Position numbers and translations under genes: made by a program
Shown: piece after piece, positions 20,021 to 30,138 of the stretch
How the letters are laid out: each line of letters begins with the position of its first letter
Position numbering within the stretch: the first letter of the stretch is position 1
Notes under the pieces: model-generated
Database searches by the model: none
Told to the model about the DNA's origin: nothing
The model's input: only the letters and a program-made list of their open reading frames with translations
Assembly: GCA_021821945.1 (NCBI GenBank)
Contig: JAJZTF010000001.1
Location: 186,001-250,000 of the forward strand
Reading direction: 5' to 3'
DNA: 64,000 nt
Source: Pseudomonadota bacterium
Lineage (GTDB): Bacteria; Pseudomonadota; Gammaproteobacteria; Burkholderiales; Gallionellaceae

Positions 20021-20221
20021 ATGGAAAATGAACTCATCGCCCTGGAAAGCAAGCTTGCGCAGCTGATACAGATCAGCGGGCAATTGCGCCGGGAAAACCA
20101 CCAGCTGCGCCAGGAGCTGGCGCAGGCTCAGAGCCAGAACAGGCTTTGCAGCGACAAGATGGAAGGCGCCAAGACGCGGCTCGAGAAACTGCTATCCACC
20201 CTACCCGAAGAATTATCATGA
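20021..20221 (+). CDS. Small coiled-coil protein upstream of ZapA (TIGR02449/ZapB-like)
   Basis: 66 residues, almost entirely predicted coiled coil (heptads from LIALESKLAQLIQ to RLEKLLSTL). A short conserved coiled-coil protein of this size is regularly found immediately before zapA in beta- and gammaproteobacteria. By size and context it is a ZapB-like FtsZ-ring accessory protein; direct function is not proven. Its stop overlaps the zapA start (ATGA). A partial Shine-Dalgarno AGCAGG abuts the ATG, and the promoter -10 is only six bases upstream. Confidence 0.8.
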   Translation: MENELIALESKLAQLIQISGQLRRENHQLRQELAQAQSQNRLCSDKMEGAKTRLEKLLSTLPEELS

Positions 20222-20523
20222 GCAAAAACACGCTGGACGTGACGATACTCGATCGCGAATTGCGCATCGCCTGTCCGGAAGAAGAGCGCCAGGGACTGCT
20301 GGACGCGGTCGCCTATCTCAACAGGAAGATGGTCGAGATACGCGATGCGGGAAAGACCTCCAACGTCGAGCGCATCGCGATCATGGCCGCCCTCAACATC
20401 ACCCACGAACTGCTTTCGATGAAAGTCGGAAAAGGGGTTGACCTCGGCGATCTTGCGCGTAGAATGAATGCCATGCAGACAGCAATCGATCAGGCGCTCG
20501 CCGAACAGGACACACTGTTCTGA
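20218..20523 (+). CDS. zapA: Cell division protein ZapA
   Basis: 101 residues. The start overlaps the preceding stop as ATGA. The ZapA N-terminal globular part (LDVTILDRELRIACPEEERQ) is followed by the conserved YLNRKMVEIRDAGK and a C-terminal helix NVERIAIMAALNITHELL that forms the tetramer coiled coil. ZapA binds FtsZ filaments and bundles them at mid-cell. 6S RNA follows directly, the same zapA-ssrS order as in enterics. Confidence 0.95.
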   Translation: MSKNTLDVTILDRELRIACPEEERQGLLDAVAYLNRKMVEIRDAGKTSNVERIAIMAALNITHELLSMKVGKGVDLGDLARRMNAMQTAIDQALAEQDTLF

Positions 20524-20534
20524 TCACCTCAGAA

Positions 20535-20720
20535 ATTCGCTTTGCTCCCTGCGGTGTTCGTCAGACTCATATATTCTTTGAACCAAGTAACATTGCAGGT
20601 TGCGACCCACAAGCCGCTGTTGTGAACGTCCCATGCGGATGATCCTGATGCGACAGGGAAGCGACCGTCTTGAACCTAAAGGTTCGAGATGCCGGGTCAA
20701 CGGCACAGGCGGGGGGCTCT
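20535..20720 (+). ncRNA. ssrS: 6S RNA
   Basis: About 185 bases downstream of zapA with the betaproteobacterial 6S pattern: CCCTGCGGTGTTCG near the 5' side, an AT-rich open-bubble region, and a 3' half with GCGACAGGGAAGCGACC and a GC-rich closing strand that pairs back to the 5' end. 6S RNA mimics an open promoter and sequesters sigma-70 RNA polymerase in stationary phase. The zapA-ssrS order is conserved in proteobacteria. Ends are approximate. Confidence 0.82.
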
Positions 20721-20726
20721 ATTCCG

Positions 20727-20755
20727 GTGCGACCTTAGGGTCGCACTTTTCTTTT
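20727..20755 (+). terminator. Rho-independent terminator after 6S RNA
   Basis: 8-bp stem GTGCGACC / GGTCGCAC with a short loop (20727-20746), followed by TTTTCTTTT. It is just before the convergent end of the DUF445 gene. Confidence 0.85.
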
Positions 20756-20757
20756 GT

Positions 20758-22008
20758 CTAACCCGATGCCATTTTCGTGGCTGTGTAGATCAGCAGCCCG
20801 AACAGGCCGCCTACCAGCGTTCCGTTGATGCGTATGTATTGCAGATCCCGGCCGAGGTAGAGCTCGAGCTTGTCCACCATGTATCTGTCGTCCCACCTCA
20901 CGAGCTGCTCCCGTATCAGGTCCCCCAGCTGACCCTTGTTGGCGTTTGCCAGCCTGATCAGCGCTTCCTGTATCTGCCCGTTGACCCATGAACGGAATTC
21001 CTCGTTTTCTGCGAGATGATCCTCGAGCTCCATCACCATCTTCACCATGCGCTGCGAGATCGCGGAATCGGGATGGGAAAGATCGATGACAACCCAGTCC
21101 CTGAACTGGTTCCAAAGCGACTCGACCTGTCTTGCAAATTCTGGATGATGAAGCAGCGCCTCCTTCTTTGCCGACAGGCTCTCCTTGAGCGACGGGTCTT
21201 CCTGTAGCCTTGAGATGTAGTTCTCCACTAGCGCGTCGAACTCGGCATAAAGCCTGCTTTCATGATCCTCGGCTGCCGCGCGCAGCCTGTTAGCGACAGC
21301 CGATCTTATCGAAGGCACGAAGGGCTCTATCATGCTCTGCACGAATGCGTTCTCGCTCCACCCCTTGATGAATGCAGCCACTCTTTCCGCGTTCTCCGGG
21401 TCTTCAAGATAATCCGCGAAGCGGTTCAACCCGCTGTACAAAATTTTCCGATGCCGCCTGTCCTGTATTAGCAGTTCCAGACCGCCCGCGATGAACCCTG
21501 AAAGATCGATTTCCTGAAGCCTCTTTCTCGCAGCCTCGGCGATGAAGTCGTGCACTCGCCTGTCGTCCAGCGCCTTCACGCCGTGTTCCATCGCGATGCC
21601 GAGATAGTCTGCAACCTTTTGCCTGTTCTTCGGCAGCCATTCTGCAACATGCGCTGCCGCATCGAAGCTCTCGAATTTCTCCTTGATGGCCTCCGCGCTC
21701 AAGAATTGCAGCACCACGAAATCCGCGAGGCCCTTTGCGATGCTTTGCTTGTTTTTCGTGACGATCGCGGTGTGGGGAACCGGCACGCCCAGCGGATGGC
21801 GGAAAAGCGCGACCACCGCGAACCAGTCCGCGAGCGCGCCTATCATGGCAGCCTCGGCAAAGGCGGAAAGATAACCCCAGCCTCTTGCCCTGCCCAGCGC
21901 ATAGAGCAGCGCGGCGATCACAAGAAGCCCTGTGGCCGCCCACTTCATCTTGCCGAGCCTGCGCTTCGCATCAGCTTGCGGATCGTGGTTCATCTTCGCA
22001 TCACTCAT
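20758..22008 (-). CDS. DUF445 family membrane protein
   Basis: 416 residues. A membrane segment at about residues 25-45 is followed by the DUF445 signature GALADWFAVVALFRHPLGVPVPHTAIV, long amphipathic helices through most of the protein, and a C-terminal membrane helix ending GGLFGLLIYTATKM. The family (YjiN in E. coli) has no established function. The first ATG lacks a Shine-Dalgarno; the ATG at codon 6 (21991-21993) follows GCGAAG and is an alternative. It is convergent with 6S RNA. Confidence 0.88.
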   Translation of the reverse strand: MSDAKMNHDPQADAKRRLGKMKWAATGLLVIAALLYALGRARGWGYLSAFAEAAMIGALADWFAVVALFRHPLGVPVPHTAIVTKNKQSIAKGLADFVVLQFLSAEAIKEKFESFDAAAHVAEWLPKNRQKVADYLGIAMEHGVKALDDRRVHDFIAEAARKRLQEIDLSGFIAGGLELLIQDRRHRKILYSGLNRFADYLEDPENAERVAAFIKGWSENAFVQSMIEPFVPSIRSAVANRLRAAAEDHESRLYAEFDALVENYISRLQEDPSLKESLSAKKEALLHHPEFARQVESLWNQFRDWVVIDLSHPDSAISQRMVKMVMELEDHLAENEEFRSWVNGQIQEALIRLANANKGQLGDLIREQLVRWDDRYMVDKLELYLGRDLQYIRINGTLVGGLFGLLIYTATKMASG

Positions 22009-22062
22009 GGGAAAGGCACAGCATAGCCTCCGATCATCTTCAGATCAACGCCTGCATCAAAT

Positions 22063-22089
22063 GAAAAACCCCAGCCGAGAACGGTTGGG
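22063..22089 (-). terminator. Terminator after rhuM remnant
   Basis: Minus strand stem of eight pairs (CCCAACCG with CGGCTGGG, one G-U) and a four-base loop, followed by GTTTTTC. It is about 60 bases beyond the rhuM stop. Confidence 0.7.
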
Positions 22090-22150
22090 ATCTGAATCTT
22101 GGCGACGTACAGTTTACAACCGAACCATTCGCTATTGGAACCAGTGAGCA

Positions 22151-23196
22151 CTACTGCGTGTTTTCGGAATCGTTGCCCGGGGTCTCGATCTGCTTGAGCA
22201 CCCGATCAAAGTCACTCTGGAAAAGCCGGTCTTGCACGATGCGGTATTTTTCGAATTCGCTTTCAGCATGCGCCCTCGCCATTTCGGCACTGACCTTGCC
22301 GGCGTCCTGCAAGACGTCGCGTTCGGTGAATTCAAGAAAGGCATCCAGCCGCTTGGCCCAGTCTTCCATGGTCATGGGAATTTTGCGCTGCGCCCGTTCC
22401 TCGGCCAAGTCGAGGTAGGCGTTGACGATGCGGCCCAATGATTCCAACTCTTCCCGGCTCAGGTAGTTTTTGGCGACCGCCACGTCGGTCTTTAGAATCT
22501 TGCCATCCGGGGCTTTTTCCCAACTGGTCAGGCCCATGTGCTGTTGGGTGGCGTCGGCGCGGTGAACGATCTGCTCGGCAGCCGTGCGGCCATGAATGGC
22601 AAAGTGAGCTTATTCTGTACCTTGGCAAAAAAGGCCTTGGTGGTCGGTGCATCGCGGTTGTAGTCCACCGCCGTGGCGTAGATGTCGGTGATCTTCTGGT
22701 AAAACTTGCGTTCCGAGAGCCTGATCTCGCGAATTTCGGACAGCAGGCGCTCGAAGTAATCCTCGTTCAGGAAGGCGCCATTCTCCAACCGCTTCTTGTC
22801 CAGAACGAACCCCTTGATGGCGAACTCGCGCAGCACGCTGGTCGCCCACTGGCGGAACTGGGTGGCGCGCACGGAATTGACCCGGTAGCCGACCGAAATG
22901 ATGGCATCGAGGTTGTAGAAGTCAACGTTGCGGGTAACCTCGCGGCTGCCCTCGGTTTGAACTGTCCGGAATTTCCGGAGAGTTGCCTCCCGCGCCAGTT
23001 CGCCGGATTCAAAAATGTTCTTCAGATGCTCGCTGACCGTGCGCACATCCACGGCAAACAGTTCTGCCATCAGCTTTTGCGTGAGCCAGACGGTTTCGTC
23101 CTCATAGCGCGCCTCAATGCTCTGCTCCCCGGCCTGGCCGGTAAAGATCAGGAACTCGGCGGTGCTGTTGCGGATGAGTTTCGTGCTTTTGCTCAT
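22151..23196 (-). pseudogene. rhuM: rhuM-family gene broken by one frameshift
   Basis: Two overlapping frames together make one RhuM protein of about 347 residues. Frame one (start 23196) has the N-terminal RhuM features TVWLTQKLMAELFAVDVRTVSEHL and FYNLDAIISVGYRVNS, up to AKVQNKL. It then runs into unrelated residues and stops. The correct continuation, IHGRTAAEQIVHRADATQQ then GLTSWEKAPDGKI, resumes in another frame and ends at 22151 with normal RhuM C-terminal sequence (IPMTMEDWAKRLDAFLEF). The break maps to about 22604-22608; restoring one base there gives NKLHFAIHGRTAAE, the usual RhuM sequence. RhuM proteins sit on pathogenicity and defence islands and near restriction-modification genes; function is unclear. 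Confidence 0.88.
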
Positions 23197-23506
23197 TTCT
23201 TGGCTACCAACTTGAGAAATTGATCGACGGCATCAATCGCCTGTTCAACCTCCTGTTTTGGAATGTTCGGCGCGCTGGGGTGGGAGCAGGGATTCATCAC
23301 CACGTTTTTCAGCGTTTCCAGCCGAGCAAGCGCAGCATCCCAGTCAGCTTTAGACACCGCTGCCGATCCGGGCCACTGCTTCAGCTTGTCCAGAAAATCC
23401 TGAGCCTGGCAGGCAGGCCCTTGGCATCGATCCATCTGTAGATCGAATCCCGCCTTAAGCCGAGATGCTCTGCAATCTGCTCGACAGACACCCAAGGCTC
23501 AGTCAT
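23193..23506 (-). pseudogene. Broken excisionase-type HTH gene joined to an unknown C-terminus
   Basis: The ATG at 23504-23506 opens with PWVSVEQIAEHLGLRRDSIY and RWIDAKGLPA, the first two-thirds of a MerR-like/excisionase DNA-binding domain. The normal continuation (typically a GR.WKFK strand) is missing and the frame stops after 41 codons at 23381. From about 23400 a different frame carries a helical tail (QAQDFLDKLKQW ... VEQAIDAVDQFLKLVAKK) whose stop overlaps the rhuM start as ATGA. So the tail was once coupled to rhuM, and a deletion plus frame change has joined two gene pieces. The parent of the tail is not recognised. Confidence 0.65.
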
Positions 23507-23711
23507 TTGCAAACTCCGTCGAGATTGAAATGGACAGCATAAAGTCGCACCAAATCGTAAAGGCGATAATCTAACAGGTTGCCAAATGCGCGACCAGTGT
23601 TTTCTGGTGCGAAAAATGACGTTTTTCAGATGGTTGACAGGAAATTTTCGAAGGGGTGAAAGCGGCGAATGGAAAGGGCTTTTATTCATGGTGTCCCGCC
23701 AACGTCCCACC

Positions 23712-23747
23712 AAAGAAAAAGCACCCAGAGCGATTAACTCTAAGTGC
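23712..23747 (-). terminator. Terminator after tRNA-Phe
   Basis: Minus strand 10-bp stem (GCACTTAGAG with CTCTGGGTGC, two G-U pairs) followed by TTTTTCTTT. The stem begins about 11 bases past the tRNA CCA end. Confidence 0.85.
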
Positions 23748-23757
23748 CTGTATTATC

Positions 23758-23833
23758 TGGTGGCCCGGGGCGGAATCGAACCACCGACACAAGGATTTTC
23801 AATCCTCTGCTCTACCGACTGAGCTACCAGGCC
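23758..23833 (-). tRNA. tRNA-Phe (GAA)
   Basis: 76 nt with encoded CCA. Acceptor stem GGCCTGG pairs with CCGGGCC (one G-U). The D arm contains AGCTCAGTCGGTAGAGC; the anticodon loop TTGAAAA gives GAA; the T arm has GGTTCGATTCC. It has its own promoter and terminator. The decayed rhuM patch lies downstream, a common position for integrated elements, though no integrase or duplicated tRNA end is seen. Confidence 0.96.
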
Positions 23834-23869
23834 ATATCTGAAACGCTTCCCGATACCGGGAAGCCGCGC

Positions 23870-23897
23870 ATTATACCTGCTTCACGGGAAACGGCAA
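23870..23897 (-). promoter_or_regulatory. Promoter of tRNA-Phe
   Basis: Minus strand TTGCCG (23892-23897), 16-bp spacer, TATAAT (23870-23875), then a GC-rich GCGCGG discriminator typical of stringently controlled stable-RNA promoters. A hairpin CTTCCCG/CGGGAAG lies in the leader. Confidence 0.75.
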
Positions 23898-23898
23898 C

Positions 23899-23925
23899 AA
23901 AAAACCCCGCATCGCGGGGTTTTTT
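23899..23925 (-). terminator. Terminator after groEL
   Basis: Perfect CCCCGC/GCGGGG stem with a three-base loop (23905-23919), flanked by A and T runs on both sides. It is 20 bases beyond the groEL stop and separates groESL from tRNA-Phe. Confidence 0.92.
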
Positions 23926-23946
23926 GCGATCGACCGAGGCGGTGGA

Positions 23947-25590
<1,644 letters not shown>

Positions 25591-25620
25591 CTATTCTCCT
25601 GAATTCTTATATTGGGTCAA

Positions 25621-25911
25621 TTAGGCTTCGATCACGCCGATGATGTCGTCTTCGCGCATCTGCAGATATTCGACGCCATCCATCTTGAATGCCTGGCCGG
25701 AATACTTGCCGAACAGAACGCGGTCACCCACTTTCACGGACATCGCCTGCAGCTTGCCGTCGTCGCTCACCTTGCCCTTGCCGACTGCGACGATTTCGCC
25801 CTGATCAGGCTTCTCGGCGGCGGCATCCGGGATCACGATTCCAGATGCAGTCTTGCGTTCTTCTTCCATGCGCTTGACGATGACGCGATCGTTCAAAGGA
25901 CGAATTTTCAT
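25621..25911 (-). CDS. groES: Co-chaperonin GroES (10 kDa)
   Basis: 96 residues from the ATG at 25909-25911, with AGGAG eight bases upstream; the seven-codon extension is rejected. It begins [18 protein letters not shown], carries the mobile loop ([16 protein letters not shown]) that contacts GroEL, and ends [10 protein letters not shown]. Heptameric rings cap GroEL. First gene of groES-groEL. Confidence 0.98.
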   Translation of the reverse strand: MKIRPLNDRVIVKRMEEERKTASGIVIPDAAAEKPDQGEIVAVGKGKVSDDGKLQAMSVKVGDRVLFGKYSGQAFKMDGVEYLQMREDDIIGVIEA

Positions 25912-25979
25912 ACTAGGTTTCTCCTGAATCAATGAGTTGGGTTAAATAATAAGGCAGGTCTTGCCCGCTGGCCGATACC

Positions 25980-26006
25980 ATGGGGACGGCCGGCCTGCAT
26001 TTCAAG
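25980..26006 (-). promoter_or_regulatory. Sigma-32 heat-shock promoter of groESL
   Basis: Minus strand CTTGAAA (26000-26006), 14-bp spacer, CCCCAT (25980-25985). This matches the sigma-32 (RpoH) consensus almost exactly. No CIRCE repeat for HrcA is seen in the leader. Confidence 0.88.
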
Positions 26007-26020
26007 TGCGAAAGTGAAAT

Positions 26021-27271
26021 TTATTTTTTCGGCGGCAGGGCCACCTGATTGTCGCGGCTGAACTGGTAATCCCTGAAAATGTGCTCGGCCGAGAGTATCT
26101 GGTAGGTGCCATCCTCGTTCCGGTGCGTGGTGTCCTTCAGGCGGTAGGTGTAGTGGCCGCAGGTCCAGCAGTCGTAATTGCGCATGTGCGTGCAAAGGCA
26201 GGTCTTTTCAAAAACCGCGATCTTCTTCGCATCCGGATTTTCCGCAACCACTCTGTTGTAGGCATCGATGTAGGCGCAGCAGCCGTTGCCATCCAGAAGA
26301 TAGCCATATGCCTCGCAGTTCGGCATGATCCCCGAACCTATGGAAGGGCTCGTGCTGATCATGCGCATCGGGTAGCCCGTCGGAGAAGTGGTGTTGACCA
26401 CCATCTGATCCTCGGTCGCCTTGAAGTATTCCTGCTGGACCTTCTCGGGAATGCCGCATTCCCTGGCGACGGTGAAGCGCGTCGCCACCTGAACGGCGGC
26501 AGCCCCCTGCTCCAGGAATCCAACGGCATCGGTGCCGGTGAAGATGCCGCCTGCGGCAATCACCGGGATGTCCAGCTGCTCGCTCTTCAGATGCGCGAGG
26601 ATCTCGGCGACGATGGTATGCAGGTCGTATTTCGCCCAGTCCATGCCGAAGCCCAGATGTCCTCCCGCCAGGGGGCCTTCCACCACGATGAAATCCGGCA
26701 GCCGGTCGAGCCTTGCGGTCTTGCGCAGGAAGAGAATCAGCGCGCGCAACGAGGAGACGATGATGCCGAGCTTCGCGTCGCGGAAGCGGGGATTGTCCTT
26801 CATCACCTCGAAGGAGCCCAGATGCAGGCCGGCGCTCAGCGTGATCCCGTCGATTCCCGCATTCAGCGCCTCGTTGAGCCTCACGCGCAGGGTTTCGCGC
26901 GGCGAGTTCATCGTGAGTTTCTCCATGCAGTTGACGAAGATCATCCCGTCTCCGCGCTTTGCCTCCATGGTCTTGCTGACATGCAGGCGCGTCGCCTCCG
27001 CGACCTGGGCCAGATCGAACTGCACGATGGACTTGTCCACCTGCTTGATGTTCAGCTTGTACTGCTTTTGCTTGTCGCTGACGAACTTCGTCTTGTAACG
27101 CCTGTCGGTCACAGTCGGCAACATCGCGTCGGAGATATGCCCTATCCCGCCAAGGCGGGCTGCTTCCAGGGCCAGTTCGGCAGTGGAAATATCCACACCC
27201 ATACCGCCAATCACGATAGGCACCAGCTCCCGGTTGCCAAAGCGCAGGCGGAAATCATCTACACACTTCAT
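26021..27271 (-). CDS. Nitronate monooxygenase-like flavoprotein with cysteine-rich tail
   Basis: 416 residues. The TIM-barrel NMO/2-nitropropane dioxygenase fold is indicated by PIVIGGMGVDISTAELALEAARLGGIGHIS at the start, VVEGPLAGGHLG, and AAGGIFTGTDAVGFLEQGAAAVQVATRF, the FMN phosphate site. Classical NMO oxidises nitronates. This protein is longer, with a C-terminal segment containing six cysteines (NGCCAYIDAY; CLCTHMR; CWTCGHYTY), which may bind zinc or an iron-sulfur cluster. The substrate is therefore uncertain; it could be an enoyl reductase-like relative. It is divergent from bioA and ends just before the groESL promoter. Confidence 0.8.
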   Translation of the reverse strand: MKCVDDFRLRFGNRELVPIVIGGMGVDISTAELALEAARLGGIGHISDAMLPTVTDRRYKTKFVSDKQKQYKLNIKQVDKSIVQFDLAQVAEATRLHVSKTMEAKRGDGMIFVNCMEKLTMNSPRETLRVRLNEALNAGIDGITLSAGLHLGSFEVMKDNPRFRDAKLGIIVSSLRALILFLRKTARLDRLPDFIVVEGPLAGGHLGFGMDWAKYDLHTIVAEILAHLKSEQLDIPVIAAGGIFTGTDAVGFLEQGAAAVQVATRFTVARECGIPEKVQQEYFKATEDQMVVNTTSPTGYPMRMISTSPSIGSGIMPNCEAYGYLLDGNGCCAYIDAYNRVVAENPDAKKIAVFEKTCLCTHMRNYDCWTCGHYTYRLKDTTHRNEDGTYQILSAEHIFRDYQFSRDNQVALPPKK

Positions 27272-27459
27272 GTTGCTGCCATCCTCCGACTATCGCCCAA
27301 GACACTTATGGGCGATACAATTGCACAAGGTGCTAAGAATGCCACAGTTGGGGCAATACTTAAAGCAAAAAGCTGCAATCGAAGTGTGGTATAGGCTAGA
27401 ATTCCGGGTTCCGGCCGCATGGGTTTCCTTGCCGGCCGCAAATTCGCTATCATCAGCCG

Positions 27460-28785
27460 ATGCACAATCCCGCGCAAAACCAGGACCTCGTCCGCCGTTC
27501 CCTGTCTTCGGTCTGGCATCCATGCTCCCAGATGAAACAGTATGAAAATTTTCCCCTGATCCCGCTCGAGAGGGGGAAAGGCGCATGGCTTTACGACTTC
27601 GAGGGAAACCGGTATCTCGACGCGGTGAGTTCATGGTGGGTGAACCTCTTCGGCCACAGCAATCCGCGCATCAATGCGGCGGTAAGGGAACAGCTCGAGA
27701 GGCTGGAACACGCGATGCTCGCGGGCTTCACGCACGAGCCCGTGGTCGAGCTATCGGAGCGCCTGCGCGGCCTTGCGCCGGAAGGTCTTGGCCACTGCTT
27801 CTACGGATCCGACGGCGCATCCGCCACAGAGATCGCGCTCAAGATGAGCGCGCATTACTGGCGCAACAAGGGGCATCCGGACAAGACGCGTTTCATCAGT
27901 CTCAAGAACAGCTATCACGGCGAGACGCTGGGTGCGCTCTCGGTCACCGACGTCGCACTTTTCCGCGACGCATATGGCGCGCTGATTTCCCAGCAGGCGA
28001 CCGTGGCAAGCCCCGACACGCGGCTTGCCGCCCCCGGCGAATCCGGCGAGGACCATGCAAGGCGCTGCGCCAGGGCGCTGGATGAACACCTGGCGCGGCA
28101 CCGCGACAGCATCGCCGCCTTCATCGTCGAGCCGCTGGTCCAGGGAGCGGCGGGCATGGCGATGCATCACCCCGTCTATCTCACGCTCGCGCGCGAGATC
28201 TGCAGCCGCCACGGGGTGCACCTGATCGCCGACGAAATTGCAGTCGGCATGGGAAGGACCGGAACGATGTTCGCATGCGAGCAGGGCAATATCTCGCCGG
28301 ACTTTTTGCTGATCTCCAAGGGCATCACCGGGGGCTATCTTCCGCTGTCCATCGTGATGACCAGGGATGAAATCTATCAGGCTTTCTACGACGACAGCTC
28401 GGCCCGGGGCTTTCTGCATTCCCATTCCTACACGGGCAATCCCCTGGCCTGCCGCGCCGCGCTCGCAACGCTCGACATCTTCCGTCATGACGATGTGCTG
28501 AACGCCAATCGCAAAAAGGTCGAATACCTGAACAGCATCTCGGCAAATTTGCGGGAGTTGCCCATGGTCAGGAACTGGCGCAACACCGGCATGATCTGGG
28601 CATTTGAAATCGCATCGACCGGGGACAGGCTCGCCCAGCGCTGCTTCCAGCTCGGGTTGCAGCACGAGCTGCTGCTAAGACCCATGGGAAACACCGTGTA
28701 CTTCATGCCGCCCTACATCGTCGATGAGGAGGAGATGCAGCTGCTGGTCGGGCGGACTGAAAGGGTCGTCGAGCAACTCGCATGA
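27460..28785 (+). CDS. bioA: Adenosylmethionine-8-amino-7-oxononanoate aminotransferase
   Basis: 441 residues. This is the PLP-dependent class III aminotransferase of biotin synthesis, making 7,8-diaminopelargonate from KAPA and S-adenosylmethionine. Features include WHPCSQMKQYENFPLI near residue 20 (the BioA-specific SAM/KAPA region), SSWWVNLFGHSNPRIN, CFYGSDGASATEIALKM for cofactor phosphate, ADEIAVGMGRTG, and the Schiff-base lysine in ISKGITGG. The rest of the bio pathway is not in the window. Its stop overlaps the dacB start by ATGA. Confidence 0.95.
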   Translation: MHNPAQNQDLVRRSLSSVWHPCSQMKQYENFPLIPLERGKGAWLYDFEGNRYLDAVSSWWVNLFGHSNPRINAAVREQLERLEHAMLAGFTHEPVVELSERLRGLAPEGLGHCFYGSDGASATEIALKMSAHYWRNKGHPDKTRFISLKNSYHGETLGALSVTDVALFRDAYGALISQQATVASPDTRLAAPGESGEDHARRCARALDEHLARHRDSIAAFIVEPLVQGAAGMAMHHPVYLTLAREICSRHGVHLIADEIAVGMGRTGTMFACEQGNISPDFLLISKGITGGYLPLSIVMTRDEIYQAFYDDSSARGFLHSHSYTGNPLACRAALATLDIFRHDDVLNANRKKVEYLNSISANLRELPMVRNWRNTGMIWAFEIASTGDRLAQRCFQLGLQHELLLRPMGNTVYFMPPYIVDEEEMQLLVGRTERVVEQLA

Positions 28786-30137
28786 AGATCATCCTCTTCA
28801 TCCTGCTCGTCTTCACGCTGCAAGCGGAGGCGGCAGACCTCCCGGATCCGGTGCGCAACGAACTCAGGAAGGCCGGCATTCCGCTGAATTCTGTCGCAGT
28901 GGAGGTGCGCAGGGCCGGAAGTTCGAAACCGCTCATCAGCCTCAACAGAGACATGCCGATGAATCCCGCATCGACCATGAAGCTCCTCACCACGCTGGCC
29001 GGACTCGAGATGCTGGGTCCTGCCTATCGCTGGAAGACGGAGGCCTATCTCGACGGCAGCCTGAAAAACGGAGTCCTGAACGGCAACCTGATATTCAAGG
29101 GATACGGCGATCCGAAACTGACGCTCGAGGCCTTCTGGCTCTGGCTGCGCGAGCTGCGCCAGCGGGGTTTGACAGAGATACGCGGCGACATCGTACTGGA
29201 CGACAGCTTCTTTGCAGACCAGCACTACGATCCTGCCGCATTCGACAACAGGCCGGATCGCGCCTACAACGTGGGGCCGGATGCACTGCTTCTGAACTTC
29301 AACGCGCTGCACCTGCAACTCATACCGGATGGCAAGGACACGACCGCACTGCTCGAGCCCGGGCTCCACGGCTATCATCTCGTCAACCGCGTCACCACCG
29401 ATCCCGGCCTCCCTTGCGGCGGAGAGGATGCCTACCGCGCAAGGCTGGAAGGCCGCGACATCGTGATCGATGGCCGCATCCCGAAGGACTGCGGGGAGCA
29501 GCAGGACTATTTCTCCCTCCTGCAGCCGCGTGACTATTTCTTAGCGGTATTCGATTCGCTCTGGCAGGAGCTCGGCGGAAGGATCGAAGGCGGAGTCCGC
29601 ATGGGCAAAACGCCTCCCGGCCTTCAGGCATTTTCAACGCACCTTTCCCCGCCGCTGTCCGAAATCATCCGCGACATCAACAAGTACAGCAACAACACGA
29701 TGGCAAAACAGCTCTTCCTCACGCTCGGAAGCGCGGATCAGAAAAATCCTGACAGCAGCATACAGGCGATCAGGGAATGGTCGGGTTTCTCCGAGCTCTC
29801 GATCGAAAACGGCGCCGGACTGTCGCGCAGCGCAAGGATCAGCGCAAAGCACCTTGCGGACATACTGGTGCGCGCAGAACAAAGCCCCTACTCCGCCGAA
29901 TTCGAGGCCTCGCTTCCGATACTGGGCATGGATGGCACGGTGCGAAAGCGCTTCAGAGGGCAGGCGATCGCGGGACATGCCCACCTCAAGACCGGAACGC
30001 TGGACAACGTGAAATCCATCGCGGGCTATGTGCATGGAAATCAAGACTGGGTGATGGTCTTCATCATCAACCATCCCAACGCGAAATACGGAAAGGAAGC
30101 GCAGGATGCGCTGATCTCATGGCTCGAGAAACGTTGA
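28782..30137 (+). CDS. dacB: D-alanyl-D-alanine carboxypeptidase/endopeptidase (PBP4)
   Basis: 451 residues with a signal peptide (MKIILFILLVFTLQAEA). The penicillin-binding motifs are intact: S64-T-M-K67, S303-N-N305 and K403-T-G. The long insert between the first and second motif is characteristic of class C PBPs (S13 peptidases). It trims the terminal D-Ala and cuts cross-links in periplasmic peptidoglycan. It is translationally coupled to bioA, probably a positional link. It ends one base before convergent mocA. Confidence 0.94.
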   Translation: MKIILFILLVFTLQAEAADLPDPVRNELRKAGIPLNSVAVEVRRAGSSKPLISLNRDMPMNPASTMKLLTTLAGLEMLGPAYRWKTEAYLDGSLKNGVLNGNLIFKGYGDPKLTLEAFWLWLRELRQRGLTEIRGDIVLDDSFFADQHYDPAAFDNRPDRAYNVGPDALLLNFNALHLQLIPDGKDTTALLEPGLHGYHLVNRVTTDPGLPCGGEDAYRARLEGRDIVIDGRIPKDCGEQQDYFSLLQPRDYFLAVFDSLWQELGGRIEGGVRMGKTPPGLQAFSTHLSPPLSEIIRDINKYSNNTMAKQLFLTLGSADQKNPDSSIQAIREWSGFSELSIENGAGLSRSARISAKHLADILVRAEQSPYSAEFEASLPILGMDGTVRKRFRGQAIAGHAHLKTGTLDNVKSIAGYVHGNQDWVMVFIINHPNAKYGKEAQDALISWLEKR

Positions 30138-30138
30138 G

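Noticed and set aside
22000..23760. Integrated element with attachment repeats at tRNA-Phe
   Set aside because: No integrase and no duplicated tRNA 3' end could be found; only decayed accessory genes remain.
25912..26020. CIRCE/HrcA control of groESL
   Set aside because: No inverted TTAGCACTC-type repeat in the leader; a sigma-32 promoter explains control.
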